From [Streptosporangium] indianense (GTDB lineage: Bacteria; Actinomycetota; Actinomycetes; Streptomycetales; Streptomycetaceae), in NCBI RefSeq assembly GCF_021474405.1, contig NZ_JAKEIO010000001.1:62001-126000 (forward strand): a stretch of 64,000 bases of DNA, written 5' to 3'. Below the pieces are notes generated by a model, which had not been told where the DNA came from, did no database searches, and was given only the letters and a program-made list of their open reading frames with translations. Below, piece after piece: positions 33,091 through 40,807 of the stretch (positions are counted from its first letter, which is position 1; each line of letters opens with the position of its first letter). Both the position numbers and the translations under genes were made by a program.

Positions 33091-34001
33091 AGGTCGGTCA
33101 TCAGCAGGTCTCCGACGATCGCCGACGCCGCCCGGTAGCCGCCGCTCGCCGCGTGCACGACCTGCTCGGCGAAGCCGATCGCGTTGCCCGCCGCCCACAC
33201 GCCCGGCACGGTCGTCAGCCCGGAAGGATCGACCACCGGGTACGCGCCGAACGGCGTCTCGTGCAGCTCCGCACCCAGGCTCTCCAGCAGGCCGGTCTGC
33301 GGGACGGCCCGCGGGGCGAGGAACAGCACCGAGCGGGTGTGTGCCGTACCGTCGGCGAGCCGGACGCCGGTGAGCCGGTCGTCCTCGACCACCAGCCCCG
33401 CGACCTCCCCGGGCACCACCTCCACCCCGGCCGCGGCGAGCCGGCGCAGATCCTCGTCGGACAGCTCCTCCTCGGCGACCGTGTGCAGGAAGAACCGCAC
33501 GTCCTTCGACCACTGGGACACCATCAGCGCCTGGTGCGCACTCGCCGGGCCGGTGGCCAGCACCCCGAACGGCCGGTCGCGCACCTCCCAGCCGTGGCAG
33601 AACGGGCAGTGGAGCACGTCCCGGCCGAACCGCTCGGCGACCCCGGCGACCGCGGGCAGCTCGTCCCTCAGCCCGGTCGCGACGACCAGCCGCCGGGCCC
33701 GCACGGTCCGGCCCCCGGCCAGCACCGCGGTGAAGTCCCCGTCCCCGTTCCGCACCTCCACCACCCGGTCCCGCACGAGCTCCACGCCGTAGCGGGTGAT
33801 CTCCTCCCGGCCCTTCGCCAGGAACTCGGCGGGTGGCATGCCGTCCCGGGTCAGATAGCCCTGCATGTGCGCGGCCGGCGCGTTGCGCGGCTCACCGGCG
33901 TCGACCACCAGCGTGCGGTGCCGGGCCCGTCCCAGCACCAGCGCCGCCGACAGACCCGCCGCGCCCCCGCCGACGACGACCACCGCGTACTCCTCGGTCA
34001 T
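33069..34001 (-). CDS. NAD(P)/FAD-dependent oxidoreductase, thioredoxin reductase-like
   Basis: A 310-residue flavoprotein with the FAD motif VVVGGGAAGLSAALVLGRA at the N-terminus, a CPFCHGWE redox CxxC near residue 132, a degenerate NADPH site (GVLATGPASA) and PGVWAAGNAIGF for the second FAD contact. Family length and CxxC position match thioredoxin reductase-like enzymes, though the NADPH site (no clear GGGDSA) suggests different electron partners. It diverges from an XRE-cupin regulator that may control it. ATG 34001 follows GGAGGTGGTCAC. Confidence 0.9.
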   Translation of the reverse strand: MTEEYAVVVVGGGAAGLSAALVLGRARHRTLVVDAGEPRNAPAAHMQGYLTRDGMPPAEFLAKGREEITRYGVELVRDRVVEVRNGDGDFTAVLAGGRTVRARRLVVATGLRDELPAVAGVAERFGRDVLHCPFCHGWEVRDRPFGVLATGPASAHQALMVSQWSKDVRFFLHTVAEEELSDEDLRRLAAAGVEVVPGEVAGLVVEDDRLTGVRLADGTAHTRSVLFLAPRAVPQTGLLESLGAELHETPFGAYPVVDPSGLTTVPGVWAAGNAIGFAEQVVHAASGGYRAASAIVGDLLMTDLDATARV

Positions 34002-34043
34002 GTGACCACCTCCGCTGCCGAGCGTCGCCCCGGCGCTGCGGGA

Positions 34044-34072
34044 TTGACAAACGACTTTGCCGAACCTGCAAT
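34044..34072 (+). promoter_or_regulatory. promoter of the XRE-cupin regulator gene, probably leaderless
   Basis: A consensus TTGACA (34044-34049) and TGCAAT (34067-34072) are spaced by 17 bp. The gene's ATG is at 34079, where transcription should start, and no ribosome site precedes it, so the mRNA is likely leaderless. Confidence 0.55.
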
Positions 34073-34078
34073 ACGACC

Positions 34079-34651
34079 ATGACGACGGACGAGGTACTCG
34101 CGGGCGTCGGCCCCCGGCTGCGGCAGATGCGAAAGGACCGGGAGGTGACCCTGGCGGCGCTCTCCGAGACCACCGGCATCTCCGTCAGCACCCTCTCGCG
34201 GCTGGAGTCCGGCCTGCGTAGACCCAGTCTCGAACTGCTGCTGCCCATCGCGCGCGCCCACCGGGTGGCGCTGGACGAACTGGTCGGCGCCCCGCCGGCC
34301 GATGATCCGCGCGTGCGCTCCAAGCCGATCGTGATGGGCGGGCGCACCCACTGGCCGCTCACCCGCCAGCCCGGCGGACTGCAGGCCTACAAGGTCCTCG
34401 AACCGAAGCGCAGACAGGATCCGGACCTGCGCACCCACGAGGGCTACGAGTGGCTGTACGTGCTGTCCGGGAGGCTGCGCCTGGTGCTGGGAGAGCACGA
34501 CGTGGTGCTCACGGCGGGGGAGGCCGCGGAGTTCGACACCCGGGTCCCGCACTGGTTCGGGTCGACGGGGGAGGGGCCGGTGGAGTTCCTGAGCCTGTTC
34601 GGGCCGCAGGGCGAGCGGATGCACGTACGGGCGCGGCCGAAGGGCGCGTGA
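34079..34651 (+). CDS. XRE family transcriptional regulator with C-terminal cupin domain
   Basis: A 190-residue regulator: XRE helix-turn-helix at about residues 9-65 (VTLAALSETTGISVSTLSRL, ESGLRRPSLELL) and a cupin sensor domain at about 115-185 (EGYEWLYVLSGRLRLVLGEH, AEFDTRVPHWF). Proteins of this class usually sense a small metabolite and control a divergent enzyme gene, here the flavoprotein. The last codons and stop lie inside the first copy of a 29-bp tandem repeat. Confidence 0.92.
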   Translation: MTTDEVLAGVGPRLRQMRKDREVTLAALSETTGISVSTLSRLESGLRRPSLELLLPIARAHRVALDELVGAPPADDPRVRSKPIVMGGRTHWPLTRQPGGLQAYKVLEPKRRQDPDLRTHEGYEWLYVLSGRLRLVLGEHDVVLTAGEAAEFDTRVPHWFGSTGEGPVEFLSLFGPQGERMHVRARPKGA

Positions 34652-34751
34652 CGTACCCGGCGGGCCGAGGCGCGCATGACGTGCCTGGCGGGCCCGAAGC
34701 GCGCGTGACGTACCCGGCGGCCCCGGAACGCGCGTGACGTCCCCGGCGGGA
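34643..34751. repeat. 29-bp tandem repeat, four copies, starting at a stop codon
   Basis: The core GCGCGTGACGTACCCGGCGG recurs with TGACGT at 34649, 34677, 34706 and 34735, giving periods of 28, 29 and 29 bp. The first TGA is the stop of the XRE-cupin gene. The array ends 94 bp before the next gene. No spacers are present, so it is not CRISPR. Confidence 0.85.
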
Positions 34752-34780
34752 CTTTGCCCGGAGACTGTTCCCTGATCGGC

Positions 34781-34792
34781 AAGCGACCGCTT
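34781..34792. promoter_or_regulatory. candidate operator AAGCG-AC-CGCTT over a -10 box
   Basis: AAGCG and CGCTT form an inverted repeat with a 2-base centre, directly abutting TAGTAT (34792-34797), a good -10 hexamer for the quinone oxidoreductase operon that starts at 34845. A repressor here would block transcription. Similar AAGCnnnnGCTT sites are used by TetR regulators of acyl-CoA catabolism. Confidence 0.5.
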
Positions 34793-34844
34793 AGTATGCG
34801 AACCGACCCCGGTCAGACGAAGCAGTCCCCCGTGGAGGCCCCGC

Positions 34845-35810
34845 ATGCAGGCATGGCAAGTGCACGAGAACGGTGAGCCGGGCGAGGTGATGCGGCTCCA
34901 GGACATCGAGCCGCCCGCCCCCGGCGACGGTCAGGTCCTGCTGAAGGTGCGCGCGGCCAACATCAACTTCCCGGACGCTCTGCTGTGCCGCGGCCAGTAC
35001 CAGGTCAGGCCCCCGCTGCCGTTCACCCCGGGCGTGGAGATCTGCGGCGAGACCGAGGACGGTCGCCGCGTGATCGCCAACCCGGTCCTGCCGCACGGCG
35101 GCTTCGCCGAGTACACCGTCGCGGACGCCGCCGCGCTGCTGCCCGCGCCGGACGCCCTCGACGACGCCGAGGCCGCGGCCCTGCACATCGGCTACCAGAC
35201 CGGCTGGTTCGGTCTGCACCGCCGGGCCGGTCTGGAGGCCGGCGAGACCCTGCTCGTCCACGCTGCCGCTGGAGGGGTCGGCAGCGCGGCCGTGCAGCTC
35301 GGGAAGGCCGCCGGCGCCACCGTCATCGGTGTCGTCGGCGGCTCCGGGAAGGCGGCCGTCGCCCGCGAACTGGGCTGCGACGTCGTGATCGACCGTCGCT
35401 CGGAGGACGTCGTCGCCGCGGTCAAGGAGGCCACCGGCGGCCGGGGCGCCGACGTGATCTACGACCCGGTCGGCGGCGAGGCCTACACCCAGTCCACCAA
35501 GGTCGTCGCCTTCGAGGGGCGCATCGTGGTCGTCGGCTTCGCCGGCGGCACCATCCCCAGCCCGGGCCTGAACCACGCCCTGGTGAAGAACTACTCGATC
35601 CTGGGCCTCCACTGGGGCCTGTATAACACCAAGAACCCCAAGCTGGTCCAGCACTGCCACGAGCGGCTCACCGAGCTGGCCACCCGGGGCGCGATCAAGC
35701 CGCTGATCAGCGAGCGCGTGCCGCTCGGCTCGGCGGCCGCCGCCGTGCAGAAGGTGGCGGACGGTCTGAGCACCGGCCGGGTCGCGGTCGTCATGGAGGA
35801 GACAGCATGA
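34845..35810 (+). CDS. zinc-independent quinone oxidoreductase (MDR superfamily)
   Basis: A 321-residue NADPH-dependent oxidoreductase. It has a GroES-like N-terminus (VRAANINFPDALLCRGQYQ, PFTPGVEICGE), and the Rossmann motif HAAAGGVGSAAVQLGKAAGA at about 138-157. The zinc-binding cysteines of alcohol dehydrogenases are absent. It heads an operon with two acyl-CoA dehydrogenase genes (ATGA overlaps), so it may reduce an enoyl-CoA or dispose of electrons in that pathway. ATG 34845 has GGAGG upstream. Confidence 0.9.
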   Translation: MQAWQVHENGEPGEVMRLQDIEPPAPGDGQVLLKVRAANINFPDALLCRGQYQVRPPLPFTPGVEICGETEDGRRVIANPVLPHGGFAEYTVADAAALLPAPDALDDAEAAALHIGYQTGWFGLHRRAGLEAGETLLVHAAAGGVGSAAVQLGKAAGATVIGVVGGSGKAAVARELGCDVVIDRRSEDVVAAVKEATGGRGADVIYDPVGGEAYTQSTKVVAFEGRIVVVGFAGGTIPSPGLNHALVKNYSILGLHWGLYNTKNPKLVQHCHERLTELATRGAIKPLISERVPLGSAAAAVQKVADGLSTGRVAVVMEETA

Positions 35811-36988
35811 CCGACACCGAGGAACTGCGCCGCCGCACGCGCGAGTTGCTGGCCGCCCATCCACCGGCCTCCACGGACCGGCTGGACTTCCTGCGGGCCC
35901 GCTTCGACGCCGGGCTCGCCTGGGTGCACTACCCGGAGGGCCTCGGCGGACTCGGCGCCCCACGCTCCCTCCAGGCCGTCGTGGACGCCGAACTGGAGGC
36001 CGCCGGAGCGCCCGACAACGACCCGCGGCGCATCGGCATCGGCCTGGGCATGGCCGCGCCGACGATCCTGCAGTACGGCACCGACGAGCAGAAGCGGCGC
36101 TACCTCCGGCCTCTGTGGACGGGCGAGGAGGTCTGGTGCCAGCTGTTCAGCGAGCCGGGCGCCGGATCCGACCTCGCCGCGCTGGGCACCCGGGCCGTCC
36201 GCGAGGGCGAGGACTGGGTCGTCAACGGACAGAAGGTGTGGACGTCCAGCGCCCATGTCGCCCGCTGGGCGATCCTCATCGCCCGTACCGACCCCGAGGT
36301 GCCCAAGCACCGGGGCATCACCTACTTCGTGTGCGACATGACCGACCCGGGCGTCGAGGTGCGGCCGCTGCGGCAGATCACCGGCGAGGCCGAGTTCAAC
36401 GAGGTGTTCCTCACCGACGTCCGCATCCCGGACACGCGGCGCCTCGGCGCGGTCGGCGAGGGCTGGAAGGTCGCGCAGACCACGCTGAACAACGAGCGCG
36501 TCGCCATCGGCGGCATGCGGCTGCCCCGCGAGGGCGGCATGATCGGCCCGATCTCGAAGACCTGGCGCGAGCGGCCCGAGCTGCGCACCCACGATCTGCA
36601 CCAGCGTCTGCTGAAGCTCTGGGTGGAGTCCGAGGTGTCCCGCCTCACCGCGGAGCGGCTGCGTCAGCAGCTCGTCGCCGGCCAGCCCGGCCCCGAGGGC
36701 GCCGGTATGAAGCTGGCCTTCGCCCGCCTCAACCAGGAGATCAGCGGCCTGGAGGTGGAACTCCTCGGCGAGGAGGGCCTGCTGTACGACGACTGGACCA
36801 TGCGGCGCCCGGAGCTCGTCGACTTCACCGGCCGCGACGCCGGCTACCGCTATCTGCGCTCCAAGGGCAACAGCATCGAGGGCGGGACCAGCGAGGTCCT
36901 GCTGAACATCGTCGCCGAGCGGGTTCTCGGCCTGCCCGCCGAGCCGCGCACCGACAAGGACGTCGCCTGGAAGGACCTCGCCCGATGA
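35807..36988 (+). CDS. acyl-CoA dehydrogenase, catalytic-glutamate-bearing subunit
   Basis: A 393-residue FadE-type enzyme with LFSEPGAGSDLAALGT and GQKVWTSSAHVA for FAD and substrate, and the C-terminal IEGGTSEVLLN with the catalytic glutamate. Its N-terminal helix bundle starts LRRRTRELLAAHPP. The next gene encodes a shorter relative lacking that glutamate. Such adjacent pairs form alpha2-beta2 heterotetramers in mycobacterial sterol-side-chain and related catabolism, so the true enzyme here is probably a heteromer acting on a bulky acyl-CoA. Start and stop overlap the neighbours by 4 bp each. Confidence 0.92.
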   Translation: MTDTEELRRRTRELLAAHPPASTDRLDFLRARFDAGLAWVHYPEGLGGLGAPRSLQAVVDAELEAAGAPDNDPRRIGIGLGMAAPTILQYGTDEQKRRYLRPLWTGEEVWCQLFSEPGAGSDLAALGTRAVREGEDWVVNGQKVWTSSAHVARWAILIARTDPEVPKHRGITYFVCDMTDPGVEVRPLRQITGEAEFNEVFLTDVRIPDTRRLGAVGEGWKVAQTTLNNERVAIGGMRLPREGGMIGPISKTWRERPELRTHDLHQRLLKLWVESEVSRLTAERLRQQLVAGQPGPEGAGMKLAFARLNQEISGLEVELLGEEGLLYDDWTMRRPELVDFTGRDAGYRYLRSKGNSIEGGTSEVLLNIVAERVLGLPAEPRTDKDVAWKDLAR

Positions 36989-38058
36989 GCGACCTGTTGT
37001 ACTCGGAAGAGGAAGACGCGCTGCGCGCCGCCGTCCGCGACCTGCTCACCGACCACTGCGACGCACCCGGCGTCATCGCCCGCACCGAGTCGGACACCCC
37101 CCACCACCTGGCTCTGTGGAAGGCCCTCACCGGCGGCATGGGCCTCGCCGGCCTGCTGGTGCCCGAGGAACTCGACGGCCAGGGCGCCACTCACCGCGAA
37201 GCCGCCGTGGTGCTGGAGGAACTGGGACGCGCGGTCGCGCCCGTGCCGTACCTGACGAGCGCGGTCGTCGCCACCGAGGCCCTGCTGGCCTGCGGCGCCG
37301 ACGACCTGCTGCGCGCCCTCGCGGCCGGGACGACCATCGGTGCCCTGGCCGTCTCACTCAACGTCGCGCCGAACGCCGCCTACAAGGCCGTCCGGCACGA
37401 GGACGGTCTGCTGCACGGCGAACTCACCGGCATCGCGGACGCGGCCGTCGCGGACGTGCTGCTCGTACCGGCCGACGACGGAGGTCTGTACGCGGTCGAC
37501 GCCGGCGCCGCGACCGTCACACCCCAGACCTCCCTGGACCTGACCCGGCCGCTCGCCACCGTCACCCTCGACGGTGCGGAGGGCCTGCTGCTGGGCGACG
37601 CCGAACCCGCCGTACGCCGCGCCCTGCGCGCCGGTGCCGGGCTGCTCGCCTCCGAGCAGTTCGGTGTGGCGGAGTGGACGCTGACGGAGACCGTTCGTTA
37701 CCTGAAGGAACGCAAGCAGTTCAACCGGCCCGTCGGCGGCTTCCAGGCGCTCAAGCACCGGCTGGCCCAGTTGTGGCTGGAGGTCGTCAACGCCCGCGCG
37801 GCCGCCCGCAACGCCGCCGACGCCCTGGCCAGGGGCGAGGACGTCGACGTGGCCGTCACCGTCGCCCAGGCGTACGCGGCACCGGTCGCCGTGCACGCCG
37901 CCGAGGAGGCGGTGCAACTGCACGCCGGCATCGGCATGACCTGGGAGCACCCCGCGCACCTCTACCTCAAGCGCGCGAAGGCCGACTCGATCGCCTACGG
38001 CACGCCCGGCGCCCACCGGGAGGCCCTGGCCGCACTGGTCGACCTCCAGGCCCCCTGA
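36985..38058 (+). CDS. acyl-CoA dehydrogenase-like subunit without the catalytic glutamate
   Basis: A 357-residue acyl-CoA dehydrogenase homologue. N-terminal YSEEEDALRAAVRDLLTDHC and central AGAGLLASEQFGVAEWTLTE with RKQFNRPVGGFQALKHRLA are family features. At the C-terminus HAGIGMTWEHPAHLYLKRAK leads to AYGTPGAHRE, where the usual EGTSE with the base is missing. It is therefore likely the FAD-stabilising partner of the preceding subunit. Translation is coupled by an ATGA overlap, and a strong hairpin terminates the operon. Confidence 0.9.
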   Translation: MSDLLYSEEEDALRAAVRDLLTDHCDAPGVIARTESDTPHHLALWKALTGGMGLAGLLVPEELDGQGATHREAAVVLEELGRAVAPVPYLTSAVVATEALLACGADDLLRALAAGTTIGALAVSLNVAPNAAYKAVRHEDGLLHGELTGIADAAVADVLLVPADDGGLYAVDAGAATVTPQTSLDLTRPLATVTLDGAEGLLLGDAEPAVRRALRAGAGLLASEQFGVAEWTLTETVRYLKERKQFNRPVGGFQALKHRLAQLWLEVVNARAAARNAADALARGEDVDVAVTVAQAYAAPVAVHAAEEAVQLHAGIGMTWEHPAHLYLKRAKADSIAYGTPGAHREALAALVDLQAP

Positions 38059-38098
38059 CGTCCGACCCGTCAACTCCGGGAGTCGCCCGGGAAAAACC

Positions 38099-38132
38099 GG
38101 AAAGACCCGTCCCAGCAGGGGCGGGTCTTTCC
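38099..38132 (+). terminator. hairpin terminator of the acyl-CoA dehydrogenase operon
   Basis: GGAAAGACCCGTCCC and GGGGCGGGTCTTTCC pair over 14 of 15 positions around an AGCA loop, 40 bp after the stop codon. Confidence 0.88.
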
Positions 38133-38264
38133 GCGCGCCCGGGTCGGCCCGTGAAGTGAACGCGGGGCGGCAGTCCGGCCAACTCCCCGCCCCAGCCTGC
38201 CCCTTGAGCCCGTTCGGACCCATACTCGCAGGGTTCCCGTACGGCACCTCCAGGGAGGCAGAGC

Positions 38265-39128
38265 ATGGCCCTCACCACCCGTCGCACGGCCCTCACCACC
38301 CTCGGCGCGGCCCTCGCGGGCTCGATCGCCCTCCCCGCCGCACCCGCGGCGGCCGGCGAACGCGCGCACCGGCCCCGCCCGCTGTGGCGCGCTCACGCCC
38401 ACAACGACTACGAGCACCCACGCCCGCTGTCGGACGCCCTCGACCACCGCTTCGGCAGCGTCGAGGCCGACATCTACCTCGTGGGCGACCAGCTCCTCGT
38501 CGCCCACGACCCCCAGGACCTCGACCCGTCCCGCACCCTGGAGTCCCTCTATCTCGACCCGCTCGCCGCCCGCGTCCGTGCCCACCACGGCTCGGTGTAC
38601 CGGGGGCGCCGCGGCTCGCTGCAGCTGCTCATCGACATCAAGACGGAGGGCGCCGCGACCTACCGCGAACTCGACCGTCACCTCCGGCGGTACCGGCACC
38701 TGTTCACCACCTCCGCTCGCGGCTGCGTCGTCCGCGGTCCGGTCACCGCCGTCGTCTCCGGTGACCGCGCCGCCCGCGTGCCCATGGAGGCCCAGACCGT
38801 CCGGCGCGCCTTCTACGACGGCCGTCTCACCGACCTCGGCGGCCCGGCGCCCGCCTCGTTCATCCCGCTGATCAGCGACAACTGGACGCTCAACTTCACC
38901 TGGCAGGGCGTCGGCACCTTCCCCGACGCCGAGCGGCAGAAGCTGCGGGGCATCGTCGGAACCGCCCACGCACGCGGGCAGAAGGTACGGTTCTGGGCCA
39001 CCCCCGACCTGCCCGGGCCCGCCCGCGACGCGCTGTGGGATGAACTCCTCGCCGCCGGCGTCGACTACCTCAACACCGACGACCTCGCAGGTCTGGAGGC
39101 CTTCCTCGACGCCCGGCGGGCCGCTTAG
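38265..39128 (+). CDS. secreted PLC-like phosphodiesterase
   Basis: A 287-residue exported protein. TTRRTALTTLGAALAGSIAL with ALPAAPAAAG is a Tat-like signal peptide. The mature part starts at HAHNDYEHPRPL and has EADIYLVGDQLLVAHDP, the paired metal-binding and catalytic histidines of the PI-PLC/GDPD TIM-barrel family, then LLIDIKTEG. C-terminal VRFWATPDLPG and GVDYLNTDDLAGL match glycerophosphodiester phosphodiesterases. It may hydrolyse a phosphodiester lipid or headgroup outside the cell; the exact substrate is unknown. ATG has GGGAGG upstream. Confidence 0.85.
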   Translation: MALTTRRTALTTLGAALAGSIALPAAPAAAGERAHRPRPLWRAHAHNDYEHPRPLSDALDHRFGSVEADIYLVGDQLLVAHDPQDLDPSRTLESLYLDPLAARVRAHHGSVYRGRRGSLQLLIDIKTEGAATYRELDRHLRRYRHLFTTSARGCVVRGPVTAVVSGDRAARVPMEAQTVRRAFYDGRLTDLGGPAPASFIPLISDNWTLNFTWQGVGTFPDAERQKLRGIVGTAHARGQKVRFWATPDLPGPARDALWDELLAAGVDYLNTDDLAGLEAFLDARRAA

Positions 39129-39250
39129 GGCGGCAGTGGGACACCACACGTTCGGCGGACAGCTCATCCGCCCGGACGAACCCTCCGCTACGCCACACTT
39201 GCGGCCGAACACCGTGAACCGGACTCGGCGGTGTGGCGGAGGAGTTGACG

Positions 39251-39445
39251 ATGGCCATTTCCATCTCTGTGGTGCTGCTGCTCACGATCCTTGCGGTGAT
39301 CTTCCTGCGCAACGGCGGACTGAAGATCTCGCACGCGCTGGTCTGCCTGCTGCTCGGCTTCTCCCTGGCCGGCACCAGCATCGCGCCCACCATCAGCAGC
39401 GGCCTCATCGCGACGGCGGAGATCGTCAGCGGCCTGCGGCCCTGA
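39251..39445 (+). CDS. small two-helix membrane protein of unknown function
   Basis: A 64-residue protein with two hydrophobic helices (SISVVLLLTILAVIFL and ALVCLLLGFSLAGTSIAPTI). The ATG at 39251 follows a very strong GGAGGAG site at ideal distance, which favours it over the GTG at 39233. Similar short proteins are, from memory, widespread in streptomycetes without known role. It is convergent with the phosphodiester glycosidase gene, 2 bp apart. Confidence 0.75.
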   Translation: MAISISVVLLLTILAVIFLRNGGLKISHALVCLLLGFSLAGTSIAPTISSGLIATAEIVSGLRP

Positions 39446-39447
39446 GA

Positions 39448-40680
39448 TCACTTCGAGAACACACCGATGCCGTTCGGCACGGGCCGTTCGGCGCCGCCGC
39501 TGGGGTGGTTGCGCACGGAGACCGTGCTGGCGCCCGACTTCCGTGCGACCAGCGTCGACGAACCGCCGCCGTCCAGGCTGAAGGCGTCCTGCGCACCCAG
39601 CTTCCGCAGGGTGCCGGCGACTTCCGATACCGTCAGGCCGCTGCGGTAGGCGGCGGCGCCGTCCAGCGCGAGCAGCACCAGGCGGCGCCCGTCGTCGGCG
39701 ATCCCCACGGCCGTGCGGACGGCCGACGTCGTGTTGTCGAGCCCCGGCAGCGGCCGTCCGCCCGAGAGCACCGGATAACCGCCGAGGGCGAGCCGGTACG
39801 CGACGCCGTCCGCCGCCTCCAGGCCGTGCTGGACCTCGACGGCCTCGCCGGCGGAGAACTTGCGCAGCTGCTGGGCACCCGCCTCACGCCCGACGAGCAC
39901 GGTGGTCCCCGCGGCGATGGGGCCGCTGCCCGGGGTGTCGGCGGTCGAGACGACCTTGCCGTCGCGGACCGTCACCTCGTAGGTGTCCGTGCTGCACGGG
40001 GCGGCGCGGTCCGTGTCCGTGCCGCACGTGGCGCGCACCCGGGACGCACGGCCCCACTTCGAGGTGAAGGCACCGACCGAACCCACCGGCAGCGCGTACT
40101 GGTTGAGTCCGCCGAGCGGCAGCTGCGTCTCGGCCGTTCGGACCGAACCGGCCAGCGTCAGCCGGTCCAGCCGCGCCCGCCCGTCGGTGCCGACGCCGAA
40201 CACGTCCTCGGTGGTCGTGCCGGGCGGCAGCGCCGGCCCGAAACGCTGTCCCTTCGGCACGGCTGCCTTGAGCGTCCGCCCCGACGCGATCGCCGGACCC
40301 ACACTCGCTCCGGTCGCCTCGACGCCCGGGTGCTGCGTCTCGGAGATGTTGAAGAAGTCACCGTTGATGCCGGCGACCGCACCCTGGCTGTTCGCCATCG
40401 CCGAGACCGCCGCGCGCGAGGCCACGGCCCCCGGGTAGAGCAGATCGACCCGTACCCGCGGGTTGCCGAGGTCGACCCTCAGCACATGCGCGTGCGTCAC
40501 CCCCTGCGCCCCCTTGATGTCGAACTCCCTGTATCTCACGCCCGGCGCGACCCGTTCGCCCTTCTGGACGGCGCCGGCCGGAGCCGCCCCGACCAGGGCC
40601 GCACCGGTCAGCGCCCCGAAAGCCGTGAGGAACGCCAGTACCGCTCTGCCTGCTCCCCGTCGCATGCGACGACCTGCCAC
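39448..40680 (-). CDS. secreted phosphodiester glycosidase (NAGPA) domain protein
   Basis: A 410-residue exported protein of the NAGPA family, related to the enzyme that uncovers mannose 6-phosphate and to bacterial exopolysaccharide proteins. It has an arginine-rich start and a signal segment (AVLAFLTAFGALTGAALVGA), the GVTHAHVLRVDL and INGDFFN motifs, and the C-terminal signature FSLDGGGSSTLVAR. GTG 40680 has AGGGGG five bases upstream and gives a good signal peptide; ATG 40665 is the next choice. The target is probably a phosphodiester-linked sugar in the envelope. Confidence 0.88.
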   Translation of the reverse strand: MAGRRMRRGAGRAVLAFLTAFGALTGAALVGAAPAGAVQKGERVAPGVRYREFDIKGAQGVTHAHVLRVDLGNPRVRVDLLYPGAVASRAAVSAMANSQGAVAGINGDFFNISETQHPGVEATGASVGPAIASGRTLKAAVPKGQRFGPALPPGTTTEDVFGVGTDGRARLDRLTLAGSVRTAETQLPLGGLNQYALPVGSVGAFTSKWGRASRVRATCGTDTDRAAPCSTDTYEVTVRDGKVVSTADTPGSGPIAAGTTVLVGREAGAQQLRKFSAGEAVEVQHGLEAADGVAYRLALGGYPVLSGGRPLPGLDNTTSAVRTAVGIADDGRRLVLLALDGAAAYRSGLTVSEVAGTLRKLGAQDAFSLDGGGSSTLVARKSGASTVSVRNHPSGGAERPVPNGIGVFSK

Positions 40681-40807
40681 GGTGCCCCCTGATGCCTCGT
40701 CAACTGTCGGGTCTTCAGAGGCAGTGCACCAGACCGCGGGGTCCGGCAGGGCGGCCGAGCGCGCACTACGCGGGAACGGCTGAAAGAACGCAACCCGTTC
40801 GGGTGCT

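Noticed and set aside
34643-34751. Possible CRISPR array
   Set aside because: Direct 29-bp tandem copies without spacers, beginning inside a gene.
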